Assembly: GCA_021779635.1 (NCBI GenBank)
Contig: JAJYAH010000578.1
Span: forward strand, 1 to 5,057
DNA: 5,057 nt
Direction: 5' to 3'
Source: Pseudomonadota bacterium
Lineage (GTDB): Bacteria > Pseudomonadota > Alphaproteobacteria > Rhizobiales > Xanthobacteraceae
Position 1 is the stretch's first letter; every line of letters begins with the position of its first letter. Below are positions 1 to 5,057 of this stretch, in pieces. The notes below the pieces were generated by a model. That model was not told where the DNA came from and ran no database searches. It saw only the letters and a program-made list of their open reading frames with translations. The translations under genes were made by a program, and so were the position numbers.

Positions 1-193
1 CGCTGCCGACCATGCGCGCGAGCTGGGGCTCTTTGGTAAGGTGCTGATAGAAGCCCTCGAGAATTTTTGGCAGCGCCGGTTCCACCACCTTCCAGAATTC
101 ACGCAACAATTCGCCCGTCTTCGTGTCGATGCGCATGAAGCGCATCCGGGTCTCGCGATCTTGACTGCCGCCGGTCACAACTGGTTCTGCCAT
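1..193 (-). CDS. Globin-coupled sensor (protoglobin domain), N-terminal fragment
   Basis: Only the first 64 residues are in the window; the gene continues past the left edge. The start is an ATG at 193-191, preceded by AGAGGG seven bases upstream. After a short polar leader (about residues 1-15) comes a helical stretch with RFMRID, a Leu-Leu pair, REFWKVVEPALPKILEGFY (about 31-49) and HLTKEPQLARMVGS. This spacing is characteristic of the first helices of the protoglobin domain of globin-coupled sensors such as HemAT. Such domains bind heme and respond to O2, CO or NO. The proximal heme His lies beyond the window and cannot be checked. In this bacterial group the domain is usually fused to a methyl-accepting chemotaxis module, but a diguanylate cyclase fusion or a stand-alone globin is possible; the output domain is not visible. 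The gene is divergent from the CRP/FNR gene, with a 246-bp shared control region. Confidence 0.82.
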   Translation of the reverse strand, partial: MAEPVVTGGSQDRETRMRFMRIDTKTGELLREFWKVVEPALPKILEGFYQHLTKEPQLARMVGS

Positions 194-200
194 GTGCGTT

Positions 201-206
201 CCCTCT
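201..206 (-). promoter_or_regulatory. Ribosome binding site of the globin-coupled sensor gene
   Basis: On the minus strand AGAGGG lies seven bases before the ATG at 193. It is a good Shine-Dalgarno match at normal spacing and supports this start. Confidence 0.6.
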
Positions 207-274
207 AAATTCAAATTCGGCAAATTTCTGGTCGGACGATTGTTGATCCGCGAAACGCAACGCCGCCGGATCAC

Positions 275-303
275 CGTTAAACGTTAAATCGATTCTTCGT
301 TAA
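275..303. repeat. Three CGTTAA direct repeats in the divergent intergenic region
   Basis: CGTTAA occurs at 275-280, 282-287 and 298-303, so the copies start 7 and 16 bases apart. The first two are part of CGTTAAA copies. The spacing does not match the TTAA-N7-TTAA CtrA pattern. The cluster lies between two divergent genes and may be a regulator site or simply an AT-rich promoter region. No function is assigned. Confidence 0.35.
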
Positions 304-320
304 GTTCTGAGCGTCGCAAC

Positions 321-347
321 TTGATCCAGGTTGTTGATCTACATTAA
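321..347. promoter_or_regulatory. Tandem FNR/FixK-like binding sites
   Basis: The FNR/FixK consensus is TTGAT-N4-ATCAA. Positions 334-347 read TTGATCTACATTAA, which has a perfect left half and one mismatch in the right half. Positions 321-334 read TTGATCCAGGTTGT, a perfect left half with a poor right half that shares one base with the next site. The stronger site is centred about 100 bp before the CRP/FNR start and about 147 bp before the globin-sensor start, so either gene or both could be controlled. A further isolated TTGATCC lies at 243-249. The assignment rests on consensus matching only; no promoter -35/-10 pair is convincing. Confidence 0.5.
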
Positions 348-439
348 CCCCGCTGACGCGGGACCGATCTTGTTCAAGTTGCAGGCCTTGGCGCAGCTAA
401 ACTGCCAACAGGCAGCGACTGTCAAAAATTGAGAGAGAT

Positions 440-1267
440 TTGCATTTTGATTTTGTTATATTGGTTCGTTCTGATAGATGCAGTTGCAACTTCCCGGCAG
501 AGGACGAAAAACAAGAAACCTTGCGAGCTCGTTTGGCCAGACATTCGGAAACAACTCTCGCTTCAACTTGCGTAACCTGCCCTCACCGCGAGGCCGGCTT
601 TTGCGGTACGCTGTTCAGGTCGCCTTCGGGAGATTTGGAAGCAGACAACCAGTCCGGCTGGCAGCACTTCGCTACAGCCCGCGTCGGCGAGCAGATCGTC
701 GCTCGAAATCAGCCGTACGACGACGTATTCGTACTTTGCGCGGGCTGGGCTTTCCGATACTTCCAGCTCTCCGATGGCCGCAGGCAAATCCTGAAATTCC
801 TGCTGCCGGGAGATCTCTTTTCCTCTATCGCCATCTTCGAAGGGACCTTCCAGTTTTCGGTCAAGGCATTGACCGAAGTTCAGCTAAGCGGATTCTCTCG
901 TTCCGAGATCAACACGAAGTGCCTCACCAGTCCCGGCGTTCAATCGGCCATCGCGAGCTCCTGCATTGCCGACCATCGTGATGCGACTGAGCTTCTTACC
1001 TCATTGGGCCAACGATCGGCCGAGGAACGCATTGCCCATCTGCTTCTGCATTTGATGCCGCGCATTGCGGCCCGAAACGTGATCCGCGAACAACGCTACC
1101 CGTTTCCGTTGCGTCAGCAGCACATCGCCGACGCGGTCGGACTGACCTCGGTCCATGTCAGCCGGATATTCGGTCTCTTTCGCGATCGTCGCATCGTCAC
1201 ATTGTCCGAGGGCGTCCTGCAGGTTTTCAACCTTCCGGAACTGGAGAGGATCGGGTCGCTGCAATGA
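440..1267 (+). CDS. CRP/FNR-family transcription regulator with N-terminal Cys motif
   Basis: The protein has 275 residues, slightly longer than the usual 230-250 of the family. Residues 44-55 carry C44-x2-C47-x7-C55, the type of cluster that holds an oxygen-sensitive Fe-S centre in FNR/FnrN proteins; C14, C16, C100, C161 and C175 are further cysteines. A cyclic-nucleotide-binding-like beta-roll follows (about 75-150, with GWAFRYFQLSDGRRQI and FLLPGDLF), then a dimer helix (about 155-185), AEERIAHLLLHL (194-205) and a winged helix-turn-helix (about 224-265, recognition part LTSVHVSRIF). The Arg and Glu of the cAMP pocket are absent, so it is not a cAMP receptor. By eye alignment, the fourth FNR ligand (E. 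coli C122) falls on L149, so cluster binding is not assured. The FNR E-x-x-S-R recognition motif is V-H-V-S-R here. The start is uncertain: there is no in-frame ATG or GTG. TTG 440 follows a GAGAGAG purine stretch; TTG 461 and TTG 521 are alternatives that keep all three motif cysteines. Confidence 0.85.
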   Translation: MHFDFVILVRSDRCSCNFPAEDEKQETLRARLARHSETTLASTCVTCPHREAGFCGTLFRSPSGDLEADNQSGWQHFATARVGEQIVARNQPYDDVFVLCAGWAFRYFQLSDGRRQILKFLLPGDLFSSIAIFEGTFQFSVKALTEVQLSGFSRSEINTKCLTSPGVQSAIASSCIADHRDATELLTSLGQRSAEERIAHLLLHLMPRIAARNVIREQRYPFPLRQQHIADAVGLTSVHVSRIFGLFRDRRIVTLSEGVLQVFNLPELERIGSLQ

Positions 1268-1268
1268 C

Positions 1269-1284
1269 TGCTCCGCCCGGAGCA
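1269..1284. terminator. Small hairpin between convergent genes, possible terminator
   Basis: TGCTCC-GCCC-GGAGCA forms a 6-bp stem with a four-base loop, two bases after the CRP/FNR stop and 13 bases before the DUF2336 stop. It lies in the only gap between the two convergent genes. There is no T-run on either strand, so intrinsic termination is weakly supported. Confidence 0.3.
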
Positions 1285-1297
1285 ATCCCGAAAACGG

Positions 1298-2395
1298 TCA
1301 ATTCGGGCGCGGCGCCAGGGACCGCTCGCGCAACCGATAGAACTGGACGGCCTTCATGGCGGTTTCCGGCTTGAGTCGCAGGAAGGTTTCAAGCAGCCTG
1401 TCGAGATCGCCCGCCGATCTCTCTGCCCGCGCCTGCAGCAAGAGGATCGCCTTGGTCGTTTTCCAGGTCAAGCCGGCGGCCTTGGTCAGGACGAGAATCT
1501 GCTCCGACCTTTCTTCAACGAGTGCCCGCTCCACGAGGCCAACGGGAAGGTCGCTGATAACCGACAGCGCAAGCGCGGCTTCAGCGAACTTCCCCGAGCT
1601 GGCAAAACCCAAAAGCGCGGTTTCATCCAGTTTTCCGGCGTCGCCGAGAGACCGAACCCGATCGCGCGCCTTCGCGAACTCAGCCGACATTTCCCTGGTC
1701 TGCGTCTGCAGATGACTGGCCGCCCGGGTGACGATTTCGGCCATCTGGGTGGCCTTGCGCGGATCCTCTTTCGCGAGTCTTTGTCTCAGCGATTCGGAGG
1801 CATCGGCGAAAAGCTTCAAAAGATGTCGCCGCGGAATTTCGCTCCTGGACCAGGTGCAAGCCGCCAGATCATCGTCGCTCGACGACCGTCGCACCAGCGA
1901 GCAATAGCCAAATTCGGAGAACGACGCGCCCGGATTTCCCGCCGTGCTCAAGACAACCTCCCGGTTCCCCCTCTCCAGGAGTATGTCGGTCACCGATTCC
2001 GGGACAACCTTGCGGGTCGATATGGCAAGTAAATGATGCTGGCTCTTGCTTCTCGCACCTTCCGCAAGCGTCGTTTCATCCAGATGCTCCGAGTGCGAAA
2101 GTATTGGACGGGCAACATCGATAGCGTCGTCGAGCGCCAACCGGCGCAATATCCGCGGCGGCGCGGCGGAGCTGTTCGCCAGAAACTCCGCGAAATGAAC
2201 GCGCGCGGACGTTTCGATTTCATCGACGAGCTGATGCATGACGGAGTCGAACAGCACGGTCTGTTCGCTCGAAAGACTTGCGGATGTCGACACGAAGAGA
2301 TCGGCGACGCGCCGCAATATCGAGGCGCGGCGCCCGATATCGCTACCTGCGACCGCCGCTTCAAGCTCGTCGATCAGCGATTGGCTCGCGATCAC
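1298..2395 (-). CDS. DUF2336 domain protein
   Basis: The protein has 365 residues, a normal length for the alphaproteobacterial DUF2336 family. The family pattern is clear: SLIDELEAAV near residue 7, ILRRVADLFV (26-35), IETSARVHFAEFLA (60-73), PPRILRRLALDDAIDVARPILSHSEHL (79-105), HHLLAIS (120-126), VTDILLERGN (135-144) and NPGASFSEFGY (154-164). A helical C-terminal half has LLGFASSGKFAEAALALS (261-278) and KAAGLTWKTTKAILLLQAR (305-323). It is all helical in appearance, with no signal peptide, membrane segment or catalytic motif. It is presumably a cytoplasmic repeat-type scaffold; the biochemical role of the family is unknown to me. The start is GTG at 2395: an in-frame TGA lies two codons upstream, so nothing longer is possible, and a GGGGG stretch (2404-2408) may serve as Shine-Dalgarno. 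It follows the GGDEF-EAL gene by 57 bp on the same strand, suggesting an operon and a possible partner role in c-di-GMP signalling. Confidence 0.85.
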   Translation of the reverse strand: MIASQSLIDELEAAVAGSDIGRRASILRRVADLFVSTSASLSSEQTVLFDSVMHQLVDEIETSARVHFAEFLANSSAAPPRILRRLALDDAIDVARPILSHSEHLDETTLAEGARSKSQHHLLAISTRKVVPESVTDILLERGNREVVLSTAGNPGASFSEFGYCSLVRRSSSDDDLAACTWSRSEIPRRHLLKLFADASESLRQRLAKEDPRKATQMAEIVTRAASHLQTQTREMSAEFAKARDRVRSLGDAGKLDETALLGFASSGKFAEAALALSVISDLPVGLVERALVEERSEQILVLTKAAGLTWKTTKAILLLQARAERSAGDLDRLLETFLRLKPETAMKAVQFYRLRERSLAPRPN

Positions 2396-2452
2396 GATTC
2401 ATGCCCCCGGAGAAGCCCACCCGATCGCATCCCGCACGGGAACGAATTCTGC

Positions 2453-4609
2453 TCAGGCCGCTTCATCTGCCCGCACGATCAGTTCAAGCGCAGAAAAGTC
2501 GAGTTCCGCCAGCGGGCGCGGCCGGCCAAACAGGTAACCCTGAACGTAGTTGACGCCCTGGACCCGGAGCAACTCAAGCTGAGCGTCTGTTTCCACACCC
2601 TCGGCGGTCACGGCAATTCCCAGCCCGCGGGCCAGCGTGAAGATCGACGCTACCACGGCGACACACTCCGATCGAGTCAGCAGCCCTTGCGTAAAGGACT
2701 TGTCGATTTTTATCTTGTCGAATGGAAACAACAGCAGATAACTGAGCGATGCGTATCCGGTTCCGAAGTCGTCGAGGGCAATCGTGACGCCGATGTTCTT
2801 GAGCTGCTGGATGACCAGAACGTTGCTTTCCTTCCCCTGCAAGAGCAACGATTCGGTGATTTCCAGTTCCAGCCGTTCCGGCGGCAGCCCCGAATCGACC
2901 AATGCGCACAGAATCAGGTCAAATAGCGCACCCGAGCGGAATTGGCCGGCCGACAGGTTGACCGCGACCTTGATATTCTCCGGCCAGGAAACCGCATCTG
3001 CGCACGCTTTTTGCAAAATCCATTGGCCCAGCGGCTCCATGAGGCCGGTTTCTTCAGCGATGCCGATGAACTGGTCCGGATACAACAATCCCGCCAGGGG
3101 ATGACGCCATCTGACCAACGCTTCCATTCCACAGAGCCGTGACGTTCTGGTGTCGAACAGCGGCTGGTAATGCAGCTCAAATTCGTTGCGCGATAGCGCC
3201 GCTCGCATATCGTTGATGATCTGGAGCCGCGTTGTGGCCTTCTCGCTCAAATCTTCCTCAAAGAAACTGAAGCTGTTACGCCCTTCGGACTTCACGCGAT
3301 ATAGCGCAAGGTCGGCCTTCTTGAGCAACTCCGCCGCATCGGTGCCATTCGCAGGGGCAAGCGCGATGCCGATGCTGGTTCCCACGGACACTTCCTGCCC
3401 GTCCAGAACAAACGGCTTTGCCACGATTTCCAGCGTCTTTACGGCCAGCGCGATAGCCTCTTCCCTCTGATCCCTGGTATCGGTCTGGATGATCGCGAAT
3501 TCATCGCCGCCAAGGCGCGCGACGATGTCGGTCTCACGAAGCGACGATTTCAAGCGGCCAGCGAGCTCCTTCAGCAGGTTGTCTCCAGCGGCATGCCCCA
3601 GAGTATCGTTGACGTGCTTGAATCCATCGAGATCGAGGATGTGGATGGTTAGCGTGCCTTGCTGTTGCTGCTGCATGTGAGCCAGCGCCCGATCCATCTG
3701 CTCCCGCAAGGCCGCCCGGTTCAAGAGGCCGGTCAGCGCGTCATGCGTGGCGGCATAGGAAATCTGGGCTTCGGCGCGCTTTCGCGCGGTGATATCGACC
3801 CGGATGGCCATATAGGCGATCGGCTTGCCGTTAGTGTCGAGTTGCGGGGTGATGACCGTATCGACCCAATAGAGCGACCCGTCTTTGGCCTTGTTGCAAA
3901 GTTCACCGCGCCAGACTCCGCCCTTTGCGATGCAGCGATACATCTCGCGGAAAAACGCCTTCGAATGCGTGCCGGAATTCAGAACGCGGTGGTCGCGCCC
4001 CAGCAATTCCGCACGGGAATATCCACTGATCTTGCAGAAATTTTCGTTTGCATAGGTGATGGAACCGCGCAGATCGGTCACCGCTACGATGACGGCCTGA
4101 TCGATTGCATATTGTTTCTCCAGCAGTTCCTGCCTGGCAGTTTCGGCGCGTCCTTCTGCGAGCGACGCATCGGTAATGTCCTTGTGGATCTCTACCGATC
4201 CGCCGTCGGGCATGGGATGGCGGCTGACCGAGATGATCGTCCCATTCCTGAGTTCGTCGGTGGCGTGATGGGTCTGCCCGGACGCGGCATTGCTCAAGCA
4301 GTCGGCGACGTATTTTGTCGCATTCAGCGGACAATAAGACCCGGCTACACGGCTGTTGAGGATGTCGTGCAGCGGCGTCCCGGCTCTCGTCTGCACCGGT
4401 GCAAGTCCGTACATTTCGGCATATTGGCTATTGCTAACCAGAACCCTGAGGTCTGCATCGAAAATACACAGACCGTGCGGCGTGCTTTCGATCGCCGTCC
4501 TCAACAGCATCTCCGAGTGCGTCTGCAGCGATTCCGCGCGCGCGCCAAAAGTGAGCCGGCGAAGGCCTAAACGGGGCAGCCCCAAATGTCTTTTCAACAG
4601 TTTCATCAT
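2453..4609 (-). CDS. PAS-PAS-GGDEF-EAL cyclic-di-GMP synthase/phosphodiesterase
   Basis: This 718-residue protein should make and/or break cyclic di-GMP in the cytoplasm. Order: a basic amphipathic leader (1-25); PAS 1 (about 34-147); a short linker helix; PAS 2 (about 165-277); GGDEF (about 282-450); EAL (about 462-708). PAS 2 has NENFCKISGY, GRDHRVLNSGTH, W233-RGEL and KDGSLYWV followed by YMAIR, strongly resembling the FAD-binding PAS domains of Aer and NifL, so a redox cofactor is plausible (inference). The GGDEF motif is intact at 367-371, with an inhibitory RETD site (358-361) five residues before it. The EAL domain keeps E496-A-L, N551, E583, DDFGTGYAS (613-621), K634 and E670 in EGVET, so phosphodiesterase activity is expected. 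No signal peptide or clear membrane segment is seen. A five-Gln run lies at 313-317. The start is ATG 4609, with an in-frame ATG next to it, AAGAAG five bases upstream, and a stop nine codons upstream. It is probably the first gene of an operon with DUF2336. Confidence 0.93.
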   Translation of the reverse strand: MMKLLKRHLGLPRLGLRRLTFGARAESLQTHSEMLLRTAIESTPHGLCIFDADLRVLVSNSQYAEMYGLAPVQTRAGTPLHDILNSRVAGSYCPLNATKYVADCLSNAASGQTHHATDELRNGTIISVSRHPMPDGGSVEIHKDITDASLAEGRAETARQELLEKQYAIDQAVIVAVTDLRGSITYANENFCKISGYSRAELLGRDHRVLNSGTHSKAFFREMYRCIAKGGVWRGELCNKAKDGSLYWVDTVITPQLDTNGKPIAYMAIRVDITARKRAEAQISYAATHDALTGLLNRAALREQMDRALAHMQQQQQGTLTIHILDLDGFKHVNDTLGHAAGDNLLKELAGRLKSSLRETDIVARLGGDEFAIIQTDTRDQREEAIALAVKTLEIVAKPFVLDGQEVSVGTSIGIALAPANGTDAAELLKKADLALYRVKSEGRNSFSFFEEDLSEKATTRLQIINDMRAALSRNEFELHYQPLFDTRTSRLCGMEALVRWRHPLAGLLYPDQFIGIAEETGLMEPLGQWILQKACADAVSWPENIKVAVNLSAGQFRSGALFDLILCALVDSGLPPERLELEITESLLLQGKESNVLVIQQLKNIGVTIALDDFGTGYASLSYLLLFPFDKIKIDKSFTQGLLTRSECVAVVASIFTLARGLGIAVTAEGVETDAQLELLRVQGVNYVQGYLFGRPRPLAELDFSALELIVRADEAA

Positions 4610-4629
4610 ACGGTCTTCTTGATGAAACT
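4599..4629 (-). promoter_or_regulatory. Perfect inverted repeat enclosing the RBS and start of the GGDEF-EAL gene
   Basis: AGTTTCATCA (4599-4608) and TGATGAAACT (4620-4629) are perfect 10-bp inverted copies with an 11-base loop. In the minus-strand mRNA the purine-rich AAGAAG ribosome site lies across the end of the 5' arm and the loop. The first AUG straddles the loop and 3' arm, and the second AUG is inside the arm. Folding would hide the start codons, so it could control translation, or it could be a dimeric protein site. One chance repeat of this size somewhere in 5 kb is not very unlikely; the location is what makes it notable. Confidence 0.45.
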
Positions 4630-4739
4630 CATCTCACCTGGGCTTATTTAAAATTGCATTGAAACATCGACCGAGCCGTCGGACTCGTCCCCGATTGGCG
4701 CTTTATGGAATGTCTGAGTTAACCCTCCGGCGCCTCGCC

Positions 4740-4766
4740 TTGATCTGTATTCTTAACCTGGATCAA
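4740..4766. promoter_or_regulatory. FNR/FixK-like site(s) upstream of the GGDEF-EAL gene
   Basis: On the minus strand 4766-4753 reads TTGATCCAGGTTAA: a perfect left half-site with a weaker right half. An outward-facing TTGATC half-site on the plus strand starts at 4740. The minus-strand site shares its first 12 bases with the site at 321 in the other intergenic region. It lies about 150 bp before the GGDEF-EAL start, consistent with control of that operon. The downstream gene on the plus side is convergent, so the GGDEF-EAL operon is the only nearby start it could serve. This is consensus matching only. Confidence 0.42.
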
Positions 4767-4776
4767 TTCGAAGGTG

Positions 4777-4799
4777 CCCCGGTCGGGGAATCGGACCGG
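4777..4799. other. GC-rich dyad with alternative pairings
   Basis: CCGGTC (4779-4784) pairs with GACCGG (4794-4799), while CCCC (4777-4780) could instead pair with GGGG (4785-4788). These compete for the same bases. The dyad lies behind the AhpD-like gene and just before the FNR-like site. It may add to termination of that gene; no T-run follows. Confidence 0.25.
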
Positions 4800-4824
4800 C
4801 GCGTGCTCCTTCCAGTTCAAGGTT

Positions 4825-4851
4825 CTCCGGCTTCGTTCGGACGAGCCGGGG
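4825..4851 (-). terminator. Strong hairpin after the AhpD-like gene, possible terminator
   Basis: The arms CTCCGGCT-T-CGT and ACG-AGCCGGGG form about 11 bp (one G-T pair) with one bulged T and a TCGG loop. It begins 11 bases after the stop of the AhpD-like gene on the minus strand, the expected place for a terminator. There is no U-tract, so it may instead act as an mRNA-stabilising 3' end or with Rho. Confidence 0.42.
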
Positions 4852-4862
4852 GACCCGCTGAT

Positions 4863-5057
4863 TCAGGCCGCCACGTTCAACTGCTTCTCAAATTCCTCAT
4901 ACGCGGAGATCGCGTCCGCCGCATACATCAGCGACGGGCCGCCGCCCATATAGACGGCCATGCCAAGCGTCTCCTCCACTTCCTGACGGGTGGCGCCGAG
5001 CTTGACCAGGGTCTCGGTATGGAAGCCGATGCAGCCGTCGCAGCGGGTTGCAATGCC
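4863..5057 (-). CDS. AhpD-like / carboxymuconolactone decarboxylase family protein, C-terminal fragment
   Basis: The last 64 residues and the TGA stop (4865-4863) are present; the gene begins beyond the right edge. The visible part starts with GIATRCDGCIGFHTETLVKLGATRQEVEETLGMAVYMGGGPSLMYAADA and ends with a helix, ISAYEEFEKQLNVAA. The CDGC-IGF-H pattern (C6, C9, H13) is the redox-active CxxC-x3-H signature of AhpD-type alkylhydroperoxidase domains. It is followed by the usual GAT..E..E helix and a Gly-rich turn. Members of the family act as small cytoplasmic thiol peroxidases or as decarboxylases; the cysteine pair favours a redox role here. The substrate cannot be told. It is on the same strand as the GGDEF-EAL gene, but 253 bp and a hairpin separate them, so it is probably a separate transcript. 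Confidence 0.88.
   Translation of the reverse strand, partial: GIATRCDGCIGFHTETLVKLGATRQEVEETLGMAVYMGGGPSLMYAADAISAYEEFEKQLNVAA

Noticed and set aside
275..303. Possible CtrA binding site
   Set aside because: The TTAA units are 3 and 12 bases apart, not the 7 bases of TTAA-N7-TTAA.
478..981. ATG-initiated 167-codon reading frame on the plus strand
   Set aside because: It overlaps the CRP/FNR gene in another frame, has an Arg/Ser/Pro-rich composition typical of shadow frames, and lacks any family motif.
440..1267. cAMP-receptor (Crp) identity for the regulator
   Set aside because: The conserved Glu and Arg-Ser/Thr of the cAMP pocket are not present after PGDLF, and an N-terminal Cys motif points to the FNR side of the family.
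2431..2440. Palindrome CCCGCACGGG in the gap between the GGDEF-EAL and DUF2336 genes
   Set aside because: The stem is four base pairs with a two-base loop and no T-run; this is common by chance in GC-rich DNA and does not argue against an operon.
2033..2926. 297-codon plus-strand reading frame
   Set aside because: It is antisense to the DUF2336 and GGDEF-EAL genes, crosses their boundary, and has a low-complexity Arg/Gln-rich translation with no domain.
3658..3675. Glutamine codon run as a possible unstable repeat
   Set aside because: It is only five codons with mixed CAG and CAA, too short and irregular to suggest phase variation.
3659..4570. 303-codon plus-strand reading frame
   Set aside because: It is antisense to the PAS and GGDEF coding part, whose motifs are unmistakable; long antisense frames are common in GC-rich DNA.
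4622..4651. Nine-codon plus-strand frame starting with ATG
   Set aside because: No ribosome site of note; its ATG is part of the inverted repeat around the opposite-strand start.

Overview
The window reads as chromosomal DNA from an alphaproteobacterium, most likely of the Bradyrhizobium / Rhodopseudomonas / Afipia group (Nitrobacteraceae). This is inferred from the moderately high G+C content, the DUF2336 protein, a globin-coupled sensor start typical of that group, and FNR/FixK-like TTGATC half-sites in both intergenic regions. No mobile element, CRISPR array, tRNA or rRNA was seen.

Layout from left to right. (1) Positions 1-193, minus strand: the first 64 residues of a globin-coupled sensor (protoglobin domain), truncated by the window edge. 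(2) Positions 194-439: a divergent intergenic region with two overlapping FNR/FixK-like sites and a cluster of CGTTAA repeats. (3) Positions 440-1267, plus strand: a CRP/FNR-family regulator with an N-terminal CxxC-x7-C motif, starting at a TTG. (4) A 30-bp convergent gap with a small hairpin. (5) Positions 1298-2395, minus strand: a DUF2336 protein starting at GTG. (6) Positions 2453-4609, minus strand: a 718-residue PAS-PAS-GGDEF-EAL protein, 57 bp upstream of the DUF2336 gene and probably co-transcribed with it. Its start codon lies at the edge of a perfect 10-bp inverted repeat. (7) Positions 4610-4862: an intergenic region with another FNR-like site and hairpins behind the next gene. (8) Positions 4863-5057, minus strand: the C-terminal 64 residues of an AhpD / carboxymuconolactone-decarboxylase-like protein with a CxxC-x3-H motif.

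The common theme is sensing of oxygen or redox state coupled to cyclic-di-GMP signalling. A globin sensor and a cysteine-motif FNR-like regulator are divergently transcribed. Next to them is a two-gene unit encoding a c-di-GMP enzyme, with intact synthase and phosphodiesterase motifs and an Aer/NifL-like PAS domain, plus DUF2336. A peroxidase-like protein lies beyond. FNR-like sites in both control regions make a shared circuit plausible, but the link is inference. The regulator's recognition helix lacks the Glu typical of FNR/FixK proteins, so a different family member may bind those sites.
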